Assembly (NCBI GenBank): GCA_943912255.1
Contig: CALTTP010000009.1
Location: forward strand, 1 to 64,000
Length of the DNA: 64,000 bases
Source: an uncultured Peptoniphilaceae bacterium
GTDB lineage: Bacteria; Bacillota; Clostridia; Tissierellales; Peptoniphilaceae
Direction: 5' to 3'
How positions within the stretch are numbered: the stretch's first letter is position 1; each line of letters starts with the position of its first letter. Below, one piece after another: positions 25,573 to 34,745 of this stretch. The notes beneath the pieces are model-generated. The model was not told where the DNA came from. It made no database searches and was given only the letters and a program-made list of their open reading frames with translations. The translations under genes were made by a program, and so were the position numbers.

Positions 25573-26990
25573 AATCTCCTCTAAAATTCAAATGAGAAAC
25601 ATCTTCTCCTTTAGCTGAAGCAATACTCTTTGCTTTTAAAACATTCTTATAAAGGGCATCCCTTGGATGTGCAACACTTTGATTTCTCAACTCTGTAACA
25701 AAAACATGACTTGCACTAACATATACGGATTTTCTCCATCCTAAAAGGACTTTTCCTTTACTTGAACTCCAAATATTAAAAGCCGATGCCCATGCATTTC
25801 CTTTTTCTGATTCACACATATCCATAAATACAAATTTCCACCTTGAATTAGTTTTACATTCTGAAGAATATACTCTAACTTTAGAATTTCCACCAGATTG
25901 GTCCTTGCTTGTTAAAAGCATAGCATTCTCACTACCATGTCCACTGAAAGAAAAACCTCTCTGATTTTGATTAGTGTTAATATTGTATAAAATAGAGTTC
26001 TTATTGTAAGTTCCATCAGCCGAAACTCCAACCTGTCCCCCTGGTAAACCTTTTATTCCCATAACCTCAGCTATGCTTTTTGCGTTTTCCAATTATACAT
26101 ATTCTTTTGCCTATCATAAAAAGATGTGGAATTTTTATAACTATTTATGTCAATTACTTTGTAGTTGTTGTAATCCAAATTAATTTTTGTACCATCAGAG
26201 AATTCAACTTCATAACTCAAAAACAGATTATCATCAAATATCTTAGATATCAGATCTCTATTTTCTTCTATTACAGGATTGTTGATTTCTTTTACTTTTA
26301 AGTAAATATCGCTTATTGTTGCATTGCTATGATATTCTCTGCTTATAAAGTCTTTTGCTACCGTAATGGCTTTTTCTTTATCAACTTTCAGACCCGTATC
26401 GTCTATATTTAACTTTTTATTGTTAATTAAATAAACTAATTTGTAGTTGTCTTTACCTAGTGTAAGATATATAGAATCAAAGGGATTATCAATTTTTAAT
26501 CCATCATATTCTCTATCTTTTCTCTCTAACTTTACATCAATAAAATTATCTAGGGACTCCATTATTTCCGTTATTTCATATTTTTCTAAGTCGTTAATAA
26601 GATCTCCTAAGCCTGACACATATTTTTTTATTCTTTCTTCATCAATACTTTCACTAGAAGCTGTAGATTTTAATTTTCTTTCCTGAACTAATAATAATCA
26701 ATATAGTCGTCTAAACCATCAAAATATGAAAGCTCACCATTGCAAATTGCATATTCATTTTGACCAGATTCAGTAACTGTTGCTTCATCAGGAACATTAT
26801 TTAATTTTGAGAACTCTTCCTTTTCTTTTCCCTTTAACTCAATTTGTTTTTCATTAACATCGATAAGCCCTTGAGATTTTAACTCATTTGTTATGTCCTC
26901 ATTATTTGAATATTTTGCATAACTTTGGTTAGTAAGTTGTGTTGCAAAAAACGCAAACATTATCAATATTAATACTACATATTTTTTCAT
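25562..26990 (-). pseudogene. Interrupted secreted caspase-like peptidase gene
   Basis: Three successive minus-strand frames appear to be one gene. Piece 1 (26990-26688) has a signal peptide (KKYVVLILIMFAFFATQLT). Piece 2 (about 26700-26071) has a PepSY-like propeptide region. Piece 3 (to 25562) has a catalytic domain with FSFSGHGSENAML and FMDMCESEKGNAWASAF, the HG and D-x-C pair of clan CD (caspase/C25-like) proteases, then VLLGWRKSVYVSA. Joining needs one restored T near 26690 and one restored G near 26089 (TGG to TGGG gives NMYNWENAKSI). If real it is a pseudogene; if either gap is a sequencing error the gene is intact at about 475 codons. Confidence 0.65.
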
Positions 26991-27200
26991 TTTATCCTCC
27001 TTAGATTTTTAATATTTTCTGTGTCAAGCAATTATCTAACCATTTTTATTATATCAGAACCACAGATTAAAAACATAAAAATTACCCACATTTTTCTTCT
27101 AATTTCTAACACTTTTCAATAAATTAACTAATTCTTTAGAAAACCTTTCCTTGTGACGAAGATTATTATACCTAAGATATCAAATTAAGCCAGGGAAATA

Positions 27201-27209
27201 TGTTATAAT
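27201..27209 (+). promoter_or_regulatory. Extended -10 promoter of the glycosyltransferase unit
   Basis: TGTTATAAT, an extended -10, 19 bases before the ATG; no convincing -35. The ribosome binding site AAAGGAGAG follows. Confidence 0.55.
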
Positions 27210-27227
27210 ATCCAAGAAAGGAGAGTT

Positions 27228-28316
27228 ATGAATAATATTATTTTCCATGTCCCATACTTTGTGGACGAAAACAGACTTTCCGGTTCTTCTATAAGACCTA
27301 TGAAACTCCTTCAAGGATTTAAAGACATCGGCTACAATGTGGATGTGGTCATGGGTTATGGATCGACCAGAAAAGAATCTATTGCAAAAATAAAACAAAA
27401 GATTGAACAGGGCACAAGTTACGACTTTTGTTATAGCGAGAGTTCAACCATGCCTACCCTACTTACAGAAAAAAATCACTTACCAAGCTATCCTTTTTTA
27501 GACTTTGATTTTTTTAAATTTCTAAAATCCAAGGGTGTAAAGATTGGACTTTTTTACAGAGATATATATTGGCTATTTGAAGAATATAAGAAAAGTGTAT
27601 CTCATTCTAAAAGACTTATATCAACCTTCTTTTATAAATATGATTTAAAGAAGTATGAGGAATTAGTAGATATAATCTACCTTCCAAGTCTTAAAATGAA
27701 AAGATACATTCCTATAAATCAAAATTTACAATTTTACGAACTTCCACCAGGAATTGACGAGAGGGGCGATTATACAAAAGAACCTTCAGCAGACATGAAA
27801 TTTTTCTATGTTGGAGGTTTAGGAGACTTATACCAATTAGATGAGTTTTTAAAAGCAGTAAACTCCCTTGAATTTGCATATCTTACAATATGCACTAGGA
27901 AGGACGAATGGGAAAGTTTAAAAGATCGCTATAGTCCCTATCTAAATGATCGAATAAATATTATTCACGAAGACCCTAAAGGTTACGAACCCTTTTTAAA
28001 AGAAGCCGATATAGGAGTTCTATTTGTAAAACCTGTGGAGTACCGCGATTTTGCAGTTCCTGTTAAGTTATTTGAGTATATCAAATATTCAAAACCAATA
28101 TTAACTGTAGAAAAAACTGCCGTTGGAGATTTCGTGGAGAAACACAATATAGGTTGGTCGCTACCCTATTCTTCCTATGAATTGAAGTTACTACTTAATC
28201 GGCTATATGAAAACAGGACAGAAATTGATGAAAAGAAAAAAAACACACAGGAGATTATCCATAAGCACACCTGGAAGGCTAGAGCTTTAAAGGTTAAGGA
28301 GGATTTAACTAAATAA
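27228..28316 (+). CDS. Glycosyltransferase (GT-B fold, family 4-like)
   Basis: A 362-residue protein with two Rossmann-like halves. The N-terminal half has SGSSIRPMKLLQGFKDIGY; the C-terminal half has FFYVGGLGDLYQLDEFLKA and the nucleotide-sugar region EADIGVLFVKPVEYRDFAVP and VKLFEYIKYSKPILTV, as in GT4 enzymes. It would transfer a sugar onto a cell-surface glycan. The next gene makes a ManNAc nucleotide sugar and starts one base after its stop, so both belong to one short polysaccharide operon. Acceptor and sugar are unknown. Confidence 0.8.
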   Translation: MNNIIFHVPYFVDENRLSGSSIRPMKLLQGFKDIGYNVDVVMGYGSTRKESIAKIKQKIEQGTSYDFCYSESSTMPTLLTEKNHLPSYPFLDFDFFKFLKSKGVKIGLFYRDIYWLFEEYKKSVSHSKRLISTFFYKYDLKKYEELVDIIYLPSLKMKRYIPINQNLQFYELPPGIDERGDYTKEPSADMKFFYVGGLGDLYQLDEFLKAVNSLEFAYLTICTRKDEWESLKDRYSPYLNDRINIIHEDPKGYEPFLKEADIGVLFVKPVEYRDFAVPVKLFEYIKYSKPILTVEKTAVGDFVEKHNIGWSLPYSSYELKLLLNRLYENRTEIDEKKKNTQEIIHKHTWKARALKVKEDLTK

Positions 28317-28317
28317 T

Positions 28318-29388
28318 ATGAAGATATTATCTATTATTGGAGCAAGACCTCAGTTTGTAAAAGAGGCAATCCTACAACATGAAATAAATAAATATGAAGA
28401 CATAGAAGAAATTGTGGTCCATACTGGACAGCATTATGATGAAAATATGTCCGGGGTGTTCTTTGATGTACTTAAAATGAAAAAACCGGACTACAATCTT
28501 GGAATAAACGGAATGACCCATGGTGAAATGACTGGAACTATGATTATTGAAATAGAGAAGATTTTAATAAAGGAAAAACCAGACTTTCTTATACTCTACG
28601 GAGACACCAACTCCACCTTGGCAGGGGCAATTGCGGCTTCAAAGCTGGGAATAAAAGTTTGCCACGTTGAAGCAGGCCTTAGGCAGGAACCAAAGACCAT
28701 GCCAGAAGAGATAAATAGGGTATTGACAGACAGGATTTCAAATTATCTCTTTGTCCCAAGCCAATACGGTCTGGATAATTTGAAAAGGGAAAATATCACT
28801 GACAATGTCCACTTCACTGGCGATGTAATGTATGATATTTTCTTAAAAATGAAACCTAATTTTGACGACAGCCTAATGTCCAAATTAGGACTAGAAGAAG
28901 ATAAATTCATTCTAATGACATTACACCGAGACTTTAATGTGGACAAAAAGGAAACCCTAGAAGAAATATTAAGGCAAGTAGATAGAGTTTCAAGGGAAAT
29001 GCCTGTGGTTTTCCCAATACACCCTAGAACTAGGGCAAGGGTAAAAAGCTTTGGTTTAGAGGGATTATTGGACGATATTAAAGTTCTTGACCCCATCGAC
29101 TACCTTAAGTTAATGGGACTTACCCTACACTGCAAAAAAGTCCTTACCGATAGTGGCGGATTCCAAAAAGAGTCCTACTTCGCCGGCAAAAGTGCCGTTG
29201 TCGTAATGGAAGACACTTCCTGGAGAGAACTTACCGACAAGAAAATCAATCTATTGTCCTCTCCCGAAAAAATATATGACAATGTGATGAAAGATACGTC
29301 AAAGGAATTTGAGAAAAACATCTACGGCAGTGGCGATGCTGCAAAGAAAATAGTTGAAATTTTACATGATAGTTTCACCCATAAGTAA
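28318..29388 (+). CDS. wecB: UDP-N-acetylglucosamine 2-epimerase, non-hydrolysing
   Basis: A 356-residue enzyme interconverting UDP-GlcNAc and UDP-ManNAc. Visible signatures: MKILSIIGARPQFVKEAIL, VVHTGQHYDENMSGVFF, CHVEAGLRQ, MPEEINRVLTDRIS, and SGGFQKES near the UDP-binding cleft. Length is that of the family. UDP-ManNAc feeds teichoic-acid linkage units or ManNAc-containing capsule in Gram-positives, which fits the glycosyltransferase upstream. Confidence 0.95.
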   Translation: MKILSIIGARPQFVKEAILQHEINKYEDIEEIVVHTGQHYDENMSGVFFDVLKMKKPDYNLGINGMTHGEMTGTMIIEIEKILIKEKPDFLILYGDTNSTLAGAIAASKLGIKVCHVEAGLRQEPKTMPEEINRVLTDRISNYLFVPSQYGLDNLKRENITDNVHFTGDVMYDIFLKMKPNFDDSLMSKLGLEEDKFILMTLHRDFNVDKKETLEEILRQVDRVSREMPVVFPIHPRTRARVKSFGLEGLLDDIKVLDPIDYLKLMGLTLHCKKVLTDSGGFQKESYFAGKSAVVVMEDTSWRELTDKKINLLSSPEKIYDNVMKDTSKEFEKNIYGSGDAAKKIVEILHDSFTHK

Positions 29389-29407
29389 CACCTTGTTTTT
29401 ATAAAAA

Positions 29408-29446
29408 ACGGGAACTTCTTAAACATAAAAGTTTTGAAGTTCCCGT
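29408..29446. terminator. Bidirectional terminator between wecB and the convergent minus-strand genes
   Basis: Perfect 11-bp arms ACGGGAACTTC and GAAGTTCCCGT, with an A-run before and T's after, so it can serve both strands. Confidence 0.85.
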
Positions 29447-29453
29447 TTATATT

Positions 29454-29858
29454 TTATTTGTTTATTGTTTCAAATTCCCTTAAAAATTTACCATCTTTCC
29501 CCAATGTGCCTTCATTATATTCCTGTCCCTCTTCCAAAGGTTTCCCGTCATATACACTGTAGTACACGCCGTTGTAATATTCATCGTACTTCTTTGGTAT
29601 TATAATTATTGGTGGGTCATAAATTTTGTGGTCATATCTAAACTCCACGCCTGGTTTGTTTTTAAGAGTGATTACTTTACCATATTCTAGAAGATTTAGA
29701 CTAACACCAAAGGATTCTTCTAAGATTTCTTCCTTCTTTATCCCTTGCTTTGCAATATAGTCATCTATTCTCTTTTCCACAATATATCCTGTAATACATC
29801 TAGAGGCAATGTGAATAAAGATTAAAGCAAATATGAAAATTATGATTTTCTTTTTCAT
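29454..29858 (-). CDS. Small membrane-anchored protein, DUF3139-like
   Basis: A 134-residue protein with one N-terminal membrane segment (about 4-22) and a short outside domain rich in Tyr, Lys and Asp (KNKPGVEFRYDHKIYDPPII). The arrangement resembles the DUF3139 family of Gram-positive membrane-anchored proteins; this is a weak resemblance. It follows the YiiX-like hydrolase gene by 9 bases and is probably co-transcribed. Confidence 0.5.
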   Translation of the reverse strand: MKKKIIIFIFALIFIHIASRCITGYIVEKRIDDYIAKQGIKKEEILEESFGVSLNLLEYGKVITLKNKPGVEFRYDHKIYDPPIIIIPKKYDEYYNGVYYSVYDGKPLEEGQEYNEGTLGKDGKFLREFETINK

Positions 29859-29867
29859 TTTTTTATT

Positions 29868-30707
29868 TTAATAATAGTTTTTTATGCTATGTTCGAATTG
29901 TGATGTTGGATTATCCTTAAAATAATCTTTCAATTTATACGGGATAATTATTGTGTTTTTTGAAGGCAAATCATGTCCAATTTTAGCTCCAAATTTATAT
30001 GCTTGAAACGGAATTTTCGAACAATAAGTAGGGTTAGTCAGTTGTAACTCTGGCGTAATTCTATAAATTATATCCGTTCTTCCTACTGGTTCACCATTTT
30101 TATTAATGGTATACTTGTTTAAAGCCCATGTTTTTGCAATATGGCGATGTGTCGAAAGAGCTTTATCCTTCGGCCTAATAATTTGAATCCAGCCACCTTC
30201 ATCCCTTGCTTGTTTTATCCAATTTTCAAATTTTTCTACAAAAGGACAATAACGCTTTTTATTCGCTGTAAGAACTAAATTATTATCAATTACAAAACCT
30301 GCATGACCAGTTAGTCCAAATGATGATGTTGCATTAGTAACAACTATATCACCTGTATAAAATTTGCTTTTGTTTATTACGCTCGAAGGTTGCAAAAGAT
30401 TATCATCATCAATAGTTTCTTCAATTTCATGTTTTGCAATCATACTTTCGATACAAAACGCTTTATAATCTTTAAAAGATTCAAATACATTACCATTTAA
30501 CTTAACAAAGTCATTATAGATTTCTTCCAAACTCTCATATTCTTTTTTTTCGCTAATTTGTCCAGTTTCGTAAAAATAATCAACATTTTCATTTTGTTCT
30601 TGTAAAAACTCATTAATCAAATTTTCATTCGCTAAAGATTTATTTCTAATAATAAAAGCGAATGCTAAAACCAACATAATCTTTAAGATTTTATTTATTA
30701 TCTTCAT
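29868..30707 (-). CDS. Secreted YiiX/YebB-like permuted NlpC/P60 cysteine hydrolase
   Basis: A 279-residue protein with a signal peptide (about 1-26) and a helical region to ~105. The catalytic domain is a circularly permuted papain-like fold: KFYTGDIVVTNATSSFGLTG, His135 in GHAGFVI, then Cys229 in NPTYCSKIPFQAYKFG. The order His before Cys is the mark of YiiX/YebB-type enzymes and not of ordinary NlpC/P60. These are thought to cleave amide or ester bonds in wall peptides or lipids. Target unknown. Confidence 0.75.
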   Translation of the reverse strand: MKIINKILKIMLVLAFAFIIRNKSLANENLINEFLQEQNENVDYFYETGQISEKKEYESLEEIYNDFVKLNGNVFESFKDYKAFCIESMIAKHEIEETIDDDNLLQPSSVINKSKFYTGDIVVTNATSSFGLTGHAGFVIDNNLVLTANKKRYCPFVEKFENWIKQARDEGGWIQIIRPKDKALSTHRHIAKTWALNKYTINKNGEPVGRTDIIYRITPELQLTNPTYCSKIPFQAYKFGAKIGHDLPSKNTIIIPYKLKDYFKDNPTSQFEHSIKNYY

Positions 30708-30896
30708 TTCATCACCTCAGAATTATTCTATCGTTTTTTTATTACATCGTCAATAATAATTTTTATTTATTTTCAAAATATCATTTTTACACCTTGCCAT
30801 GTAATAAAATTATAAAACTTCATATATTTTTAGCTTTATTAGAAAAACCCCTACTTCATTTTGTAAGGGTTTAACGTGATTTTTATTTGCTATAGA

Positions 30897-32921
30897 CTAC
30901 CTATTTTCATATCTACTTGCCATCTTTAGGTATACGACTGTAGAAAGTTTAAACATTATAAGGTATACCACCAGGTAAATTCCTATGCCAATTGCAGTTG
31001 AGATAATAAATGTCTTTTTGTCTATGATACCAACAATTTTTACTATATCAAAGACTATTTTAGATGAACCTAGGGTATGACAGATTGCAACGAAGAAGGG
31101 TGCAAAGAACATAAAGAAGTTTTGCCTTGAAACATTCTTCTTGATTTGATTTTGTGACATACCCATCTTTCTCATAATTGCAATGTTCTTTCCGTCCGTC
31201 ACCCCTTCTGATATCTGTTTATAGTAGATGATAATGGAGGTGGATATAACAAAGATAAGTGACAAAAGAGTCGCTACAATATAGACACCGCTATATATGT
31301 TGCTAAATTCCACTCTGCTTGTAATTCCGTCTGTATATCCCGTTGAATATTGTTGTGAAATTTTCTTTGATGTCATAATTTCAGTAATTTTCTTTGTAAA
31401 ATTAGGGTTTGAAACGGTGTTGTACTTTACATCTATAAAGATATCCGTTTGTGGGGTGTATGTTCCTCCGTCTTTTTTATTCCCTATAAATTCATCAATT
31501 TCGTCGGTTATTTCTTTACTATCCTTTACCACAAGAACTAGATTGTGAAATAGACCTTCCGTTGGACTATTGAAATGATTTGGAATTGTTTCTAACATCT
31601 TTGTCTTGTAATCTAACTTCCCAAACTTAAAATCTTCATAAGTGTATCCTCTATTGGAATAGATTAAAACTTCCTTATCCTTTAAATCGTATTTTTTATC
31701 AGACAGGCCGTTAAACTGGTCTATGTTTACAAGGGAGACAAGGGTAAAGTCCTTTTTAAAGACCTTTTCTGTTCCCTCTTCGTATACTACAGGAACGAAT
31801 TCCGAGTCCTTTTTTTCGATTTCAAAGAGGATCTTTTCTCCCACTTTAATATCCTTTAGAGGTACATTTTCCTCCTGGGATATTTTTTCTATTTCCTGTT
31901 TAATATTTTCATCCAAGTCCCTGTTCTGTCCGTAGTACATAAGAGCATAGTCGGAAGGAAATGCATATTCTAAAAAAGTCTCCTTACTTTTTAATAATCC
32001 TGTTAAGGATGTAAACACTACTAAAAACATGGTTGAAATTATGCAAATACTGGCAAGGGCTGCTGAGGATTCCTTAACTCTAAAAAGAAGTCCTGAGATG
32101 AAGGTCATGTTTTTTTCCTTATAGTAAACCCTCTTATTCTTTTTCAATGCTTTAAGAAGAATTATAGAAATTGAGCCAAATAGAAAGTAAGTTCCAAATA
32201 TTACTGCTATAACCGCTACAAAGAAGACCATTAAACTTTTAATTATAGAGTCTGTCGTCAGTGCTGCATAATAACCATAGCCAAGTAAAGCTATCCCTAA
32301 AACAATTCCTATTATTGAAGCCTTAGGTTCCTTTTCTCCCTCTTTACTCTTTTGTAGAAGTTGTATTGGGTTTGACTTCATAACTGAAAAGATATTGATT
32401 ATTCCTAAAGCAAAGTGCATAAGCACAAACATTCTAATGGTCTCTTTGATAAAGAAAGTATTTATGTTAAATATTTCAATGTTTGTAATCTCCAGTATCT
32501 TTGCTATTATCTTCAATATAAGAGGATAACTTAAAAGCAATGTACCAATCCCAATGGCTATAGACAATATAGATGTAATAACAGTTTCAATTCCTATGAC
32601 TTTCCCAATACTCTTTTTTGACGCCCCCAACATGGAGTAAAGCGCCAAATCCTTTATCCTGCTCTTGTTTAAAACCGCATTGATATACAGTAGGAAAAAT
32701 ATGGCAAATATCATTATTATCCATGTTCCAAGCCCTAAAACCAGGGCAATGGTCCTAGACCCCTTGCTATTTGCAATGAATGCTTCACTTTGTAAGTTCA
32801 AAAGCAACAAGTAGATATATACAAACACCCCGGAAGCCAAGATATAGGGAATGTAAATCATCTTATTGTTTTTTATATTGTTAAAAGCAAGTTTAAATTC
32901 CAGCTTCTTCAATTGTGTCAC
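30897..32921 (-). CDS. BceB-type ABC transporter permease (FtsX family)
   Basis: A 674-residue permease with ten predicted membrane helices and a ~220-residue extracellular domain between helices 7 and 8 (about residues 305-535), the diagnostic BceB layout. FtsX-like domains lie at ~60-200 and ~545-665. BceB-type permeases remove or sense peptide antibiotics that bind lipid II or related lipids, and signal directly to a partner histidine kinase. The gene overlaps its ATPase by 29 bases. Confidence 0.9.
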   Translation of the reverse strand: MTQLKKLEFKLAFNNIKNNKMIYIPYILASGVFVYIYLLLLNLQSEAFIANSKGSRTIALVLGLGTWIIMIFAIFFLLYINAVLNKSRIKDLALYSMLGASKKSIGKVIGIETVITSILSIAIGIGTLLLSYPLILKIIAKILEITNIEIFNINTFFIKETIRMFVLMHFALGIINIFSVMKSNPIQLLQKSKEGEKEPKASIIGIVLGIALLGYGYYAALTTDSIIKSLMVFFVAVIAVIFGTYFLFGSISIILLKALKKNKRVYYKEKNMTFISGLLFRVKESSAALASICIISTMFLVVFTSLTGLLKSKETFLEYAFPSDYALMYYGQNRDLDENIKQEIEKISQEENVPLKDIKVGEKILFEIEKKDSEFVPVVYEEGTEKVFKKDFTLVSLVNIDQFNGLSDKKYDLKDKEVLIYSNRGYTYEDFKFGKLDYKTKMLETIPNHFNSPTEGLFHNLVLVVKDSKEITDEIDEFIGNKKDGGTYTPQTDIFIDVKYNTVSNPNFTKKITEIMTSKKISQQYSTGYTDGITSRVEFSNIYSGVYIVATLLSLIFVISTSIIIYYKQISEGVTDGKNIAIMRKMGMSQNQIKKNVSRQNFFMFFAPFFVAICHTLGSSKIVFDIVKIVGIIDKKTFIISTAIGIGIYLVVYLIMFKLSTVVYLKMASRYENR

Positions 32922-33666
32922 CTCCAGAGAGTAACATCATCTGGGTTTGTACCAGCTTTTTATACATCTGTTCGTTGTTCATGTCACCTTTATATAGGTC
33001 ATAGAATATGATACCATCTTTTATAAATAGCACCCTGGAAGCTCGAGATGCCGCCATGGTAGAATGGGTTACCATCAAAATTGTTTGGCCCTTCATGTTC
33101 AAGTCCTCAAACAGATTTAAAAGTTCCATACTGGAGTTTGAATCCAATGCACCTGTAGGCTCATCTGCCAAAAGTAGCTTAGGATATGTTATCATGGCTC
33201 TGGCTATGGCAATCCTCTGTTTTTGTCCACCGGAAACTTCATAGGGATATTTATTTAAAAGATTTTCAATATTCAAATCCGATGCAATCTTTTTTATCCT
33301 CTCTTGCATTAAACTTACCTTTTCATTTGACAAGACCATTGGCAAAAAGATATTGTCCCTGTTGTTTAGCGAGTTTAATAGATTGAAGTCCTGGTATACA
33401 AAACCTAAGTTCTTCCTTCGAAATTCCGCTTGTGAATCCTCTGACTTTTTAAATATATTTTCGCCATTTAACTTTACTTCACCATAGGCAGGATGGTCCA
33501 CCGTTGCAATAATATTTAGTAAAGTGGTCTTTCCTGAACCAGATTCCCCCATGATTGCGACAAATTCTCCCTTATCTACAGCAAAATTGACATCTTTCAA
33601 GGCTTCAACAGAAGTCTTTTTTCCTTTATATACTTTTTTTAAATTCGTTACCTCTAAAATATTCAT
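32893..33666 (-). CDS. BceA-type ABC transporter ATPase
   Basis: A 257-residue ATPase close to the MacB/LolD/BceA group: Walker A GESGSGKTT, Q-loop VYQDFNLL, signature VSGGQKQRIAIARAM, Walker B LLLADEPTGALDS, H-loop VTHS. Works with the overlapping permease. The intergenic DNA upstream has a TTACA/TGTAA palindrome that could be bound by the adjacent response regulator. Confidence 0.94.
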   Translation of the reverse strand: MNILEVTNLKKVYKGKKTSVEALKDVNFAVDKGEFVAIMGESGSGKTTLLNIIATVDHPAYGEVKLNGENIFKKSEDSQAEFRRKNLGFVYQDFNLLNSLNNRDNIFLPMVLSNEKVSLMQERIKKIASDLNIENLLNKYPYEVSGGQKQRIAIARAMITYPKLLLADEPTGALDSNSSMELLNLFEDLNMKGQTILMVTHSTMAASRASRVLFIKDGIIFYDLYKGDMNNEQMYKKLVQTQMMLLSGGDTIEEAGI

Positions 33667-33742
33667 AACAACCTCCTTGAGACTATCTTACATCCTTTTG
33701 AAATAATAATCCCAAATCTAAACTTACAGTTTTTATATAACC

Positions 33743-33755
33743 TTACAATTTGTAA
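33743..33755. promoter_or_regulatory. Candidate response-regulator operator before the bceAB-like genes
   Basis: TTACA-ATT-TGTAA is a perfect 13-bp palindrome about 77 bp upstream of the ATPase start. Bce-like regulators are known to bind TNACA-N4-TGTAA, so this matches in halves but has a 3-base spacer. A further TTACAG copy lies at 33724-33729. Confidence 0.55.
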
Positions 33756-33767
33756 TATAGAAAGTTT

Positions 33768-33790
33768 AAAGGACAGCCCTAGGACTGTCC
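33768..33790 (-). terminator. Hairpin after the histidine kinase gene
   Basis: GGACAG pairs with CTGTCC around an 8-base loop, followed by TTTAAA. It separates the regulator pair from the transporter pair, so the latter probably has its own inducible promoter. Confidence 0.55.
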
Positions 33791-33803
33791 AATTACTCAA
33801 AAA

Positions 33804-34745
33804 CTAATCTTCAATAAGCTCTTTTCTTCGTATATTTATTTTGAAGGTGGTTCCTCTATTGACTTTTGACTCTATCTTGTAGTCGTATTTCAAGCGTTTT
33901 AGGATATCGTCTACAAGGTAGAGGCCTATTCCTGTGGAGTTGCTGAAGTTTCTACCATTTTCTCCCGTGAAACCAAAGCTTGTAACATTTGCAAGGTCCT
34001 CTTTTGGTATACCTATGCCTGTATCTTCTATCTCTAAGACTTCCCTATTTTCCCTATTTGATATCCTGATACCACCTTTTAGCGTATACTTAAGGGCATT
34101 AAAAAGTATTTGATCTAGGACAAATCCAAACCACTTTGGATCTGTAATTATGCTTATATCCTCTATTTCCAAAGTCAGTCCTAGGTCTTTTTCAATAAAG
34201 AATAGCCTATACTTTCTAATGGTCTTTCTGACTATTCTTTCCAAACTTATCTTTTTAAAGGAATAGTCCTTGGATTTTTCTCTGGACTTCATGTAGTTAA
34301 TCATCTGGCTAATATACTCTTCTGTCTTTTGAACCTCTATTTCAATCTTTTTACCTCCCGTTCTCTCGGACATTAACAAAATTGCTGCAAGGGGAGTTTT
34401 TACTTGGTGGGCCCAAAGGGTTAGGTAGGAATTTAATTCACTTAAACTCTTGGCATTTTTCATCTTTATATCCAAGACTTCCCTTTCTAAGTCCTCGTAA
34501 AGCTCTTTATTTTTTTTATTTAAACCATCTTTTTGCAAAATTTCAAAGTCTGGAGAGTGTAACAATCTCTTAAAACGCAACGTTCTATAAATTATAGGGA
34601 TTAAGAGTATGCCTAAAGACAGGAATATATAGTATAGTAGTACAGTTTTACTATAGTCAAAGGCATAAAACAGAATTAATGAAACCAATCCCATTATTAA
34701 ATAGGTGGTAAAAAAGTCCTTATTTATTTTGAAGAAGTCTTTCAT
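33804..34745 (-). CDS. Bce-like intramembrane-sensing histidine kinase
   Basis: A 313-residue kinase with two N-terminal membrane helices (about 14-30 and 36-54) and almost no extracellular loop, as in BceS-type kinases that sense transport through their ABC partner. Phosphorylation site His113 in LWAHQVKTPLAA; ATP-binding N box NALKYTLKGG, DTGIGIPKEDL and TGIGLYLV. Its start overlaps the response regulator stop by 4 bases. Confidence 0.93.
   Translation of the reverse strand: MKDFFKINKDFFTTYLIMGLVSLILFYAFDYSKTVLLYYIFLSLGILLIPIIYRTLRFKRLLHSPDFEILQKDGLNKKNKELYEDLEREVLDIKMKNAKSLSELNSYLTLWAHQVKTPLAAILLMSERTGGKKIEIEVQKTEEYISQMINYMKSREKSKDYSFKKISLERIVRKTIRKYRLFFIEKDLGLTLEIEDISIITDPKWFGFVLDQILFNALKYTLKGGIRISNRENREVLEIEDTGIGIPKEDLANVTSFGFTGENGRNFSNSTGIGLYLVDDILKRLKYDYKIESKVNRGTTFKINIRRKELIED

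Noticed and set aside
26071..26100. Programmed -1 frameshifting in the caspase-like gene
   Set aside because: The bases around the overlap (TTGGAAAACG) do not form an X-XXY-YYZ slippery heptamer in the incoming frame, and a single missing G gives a sensible join.
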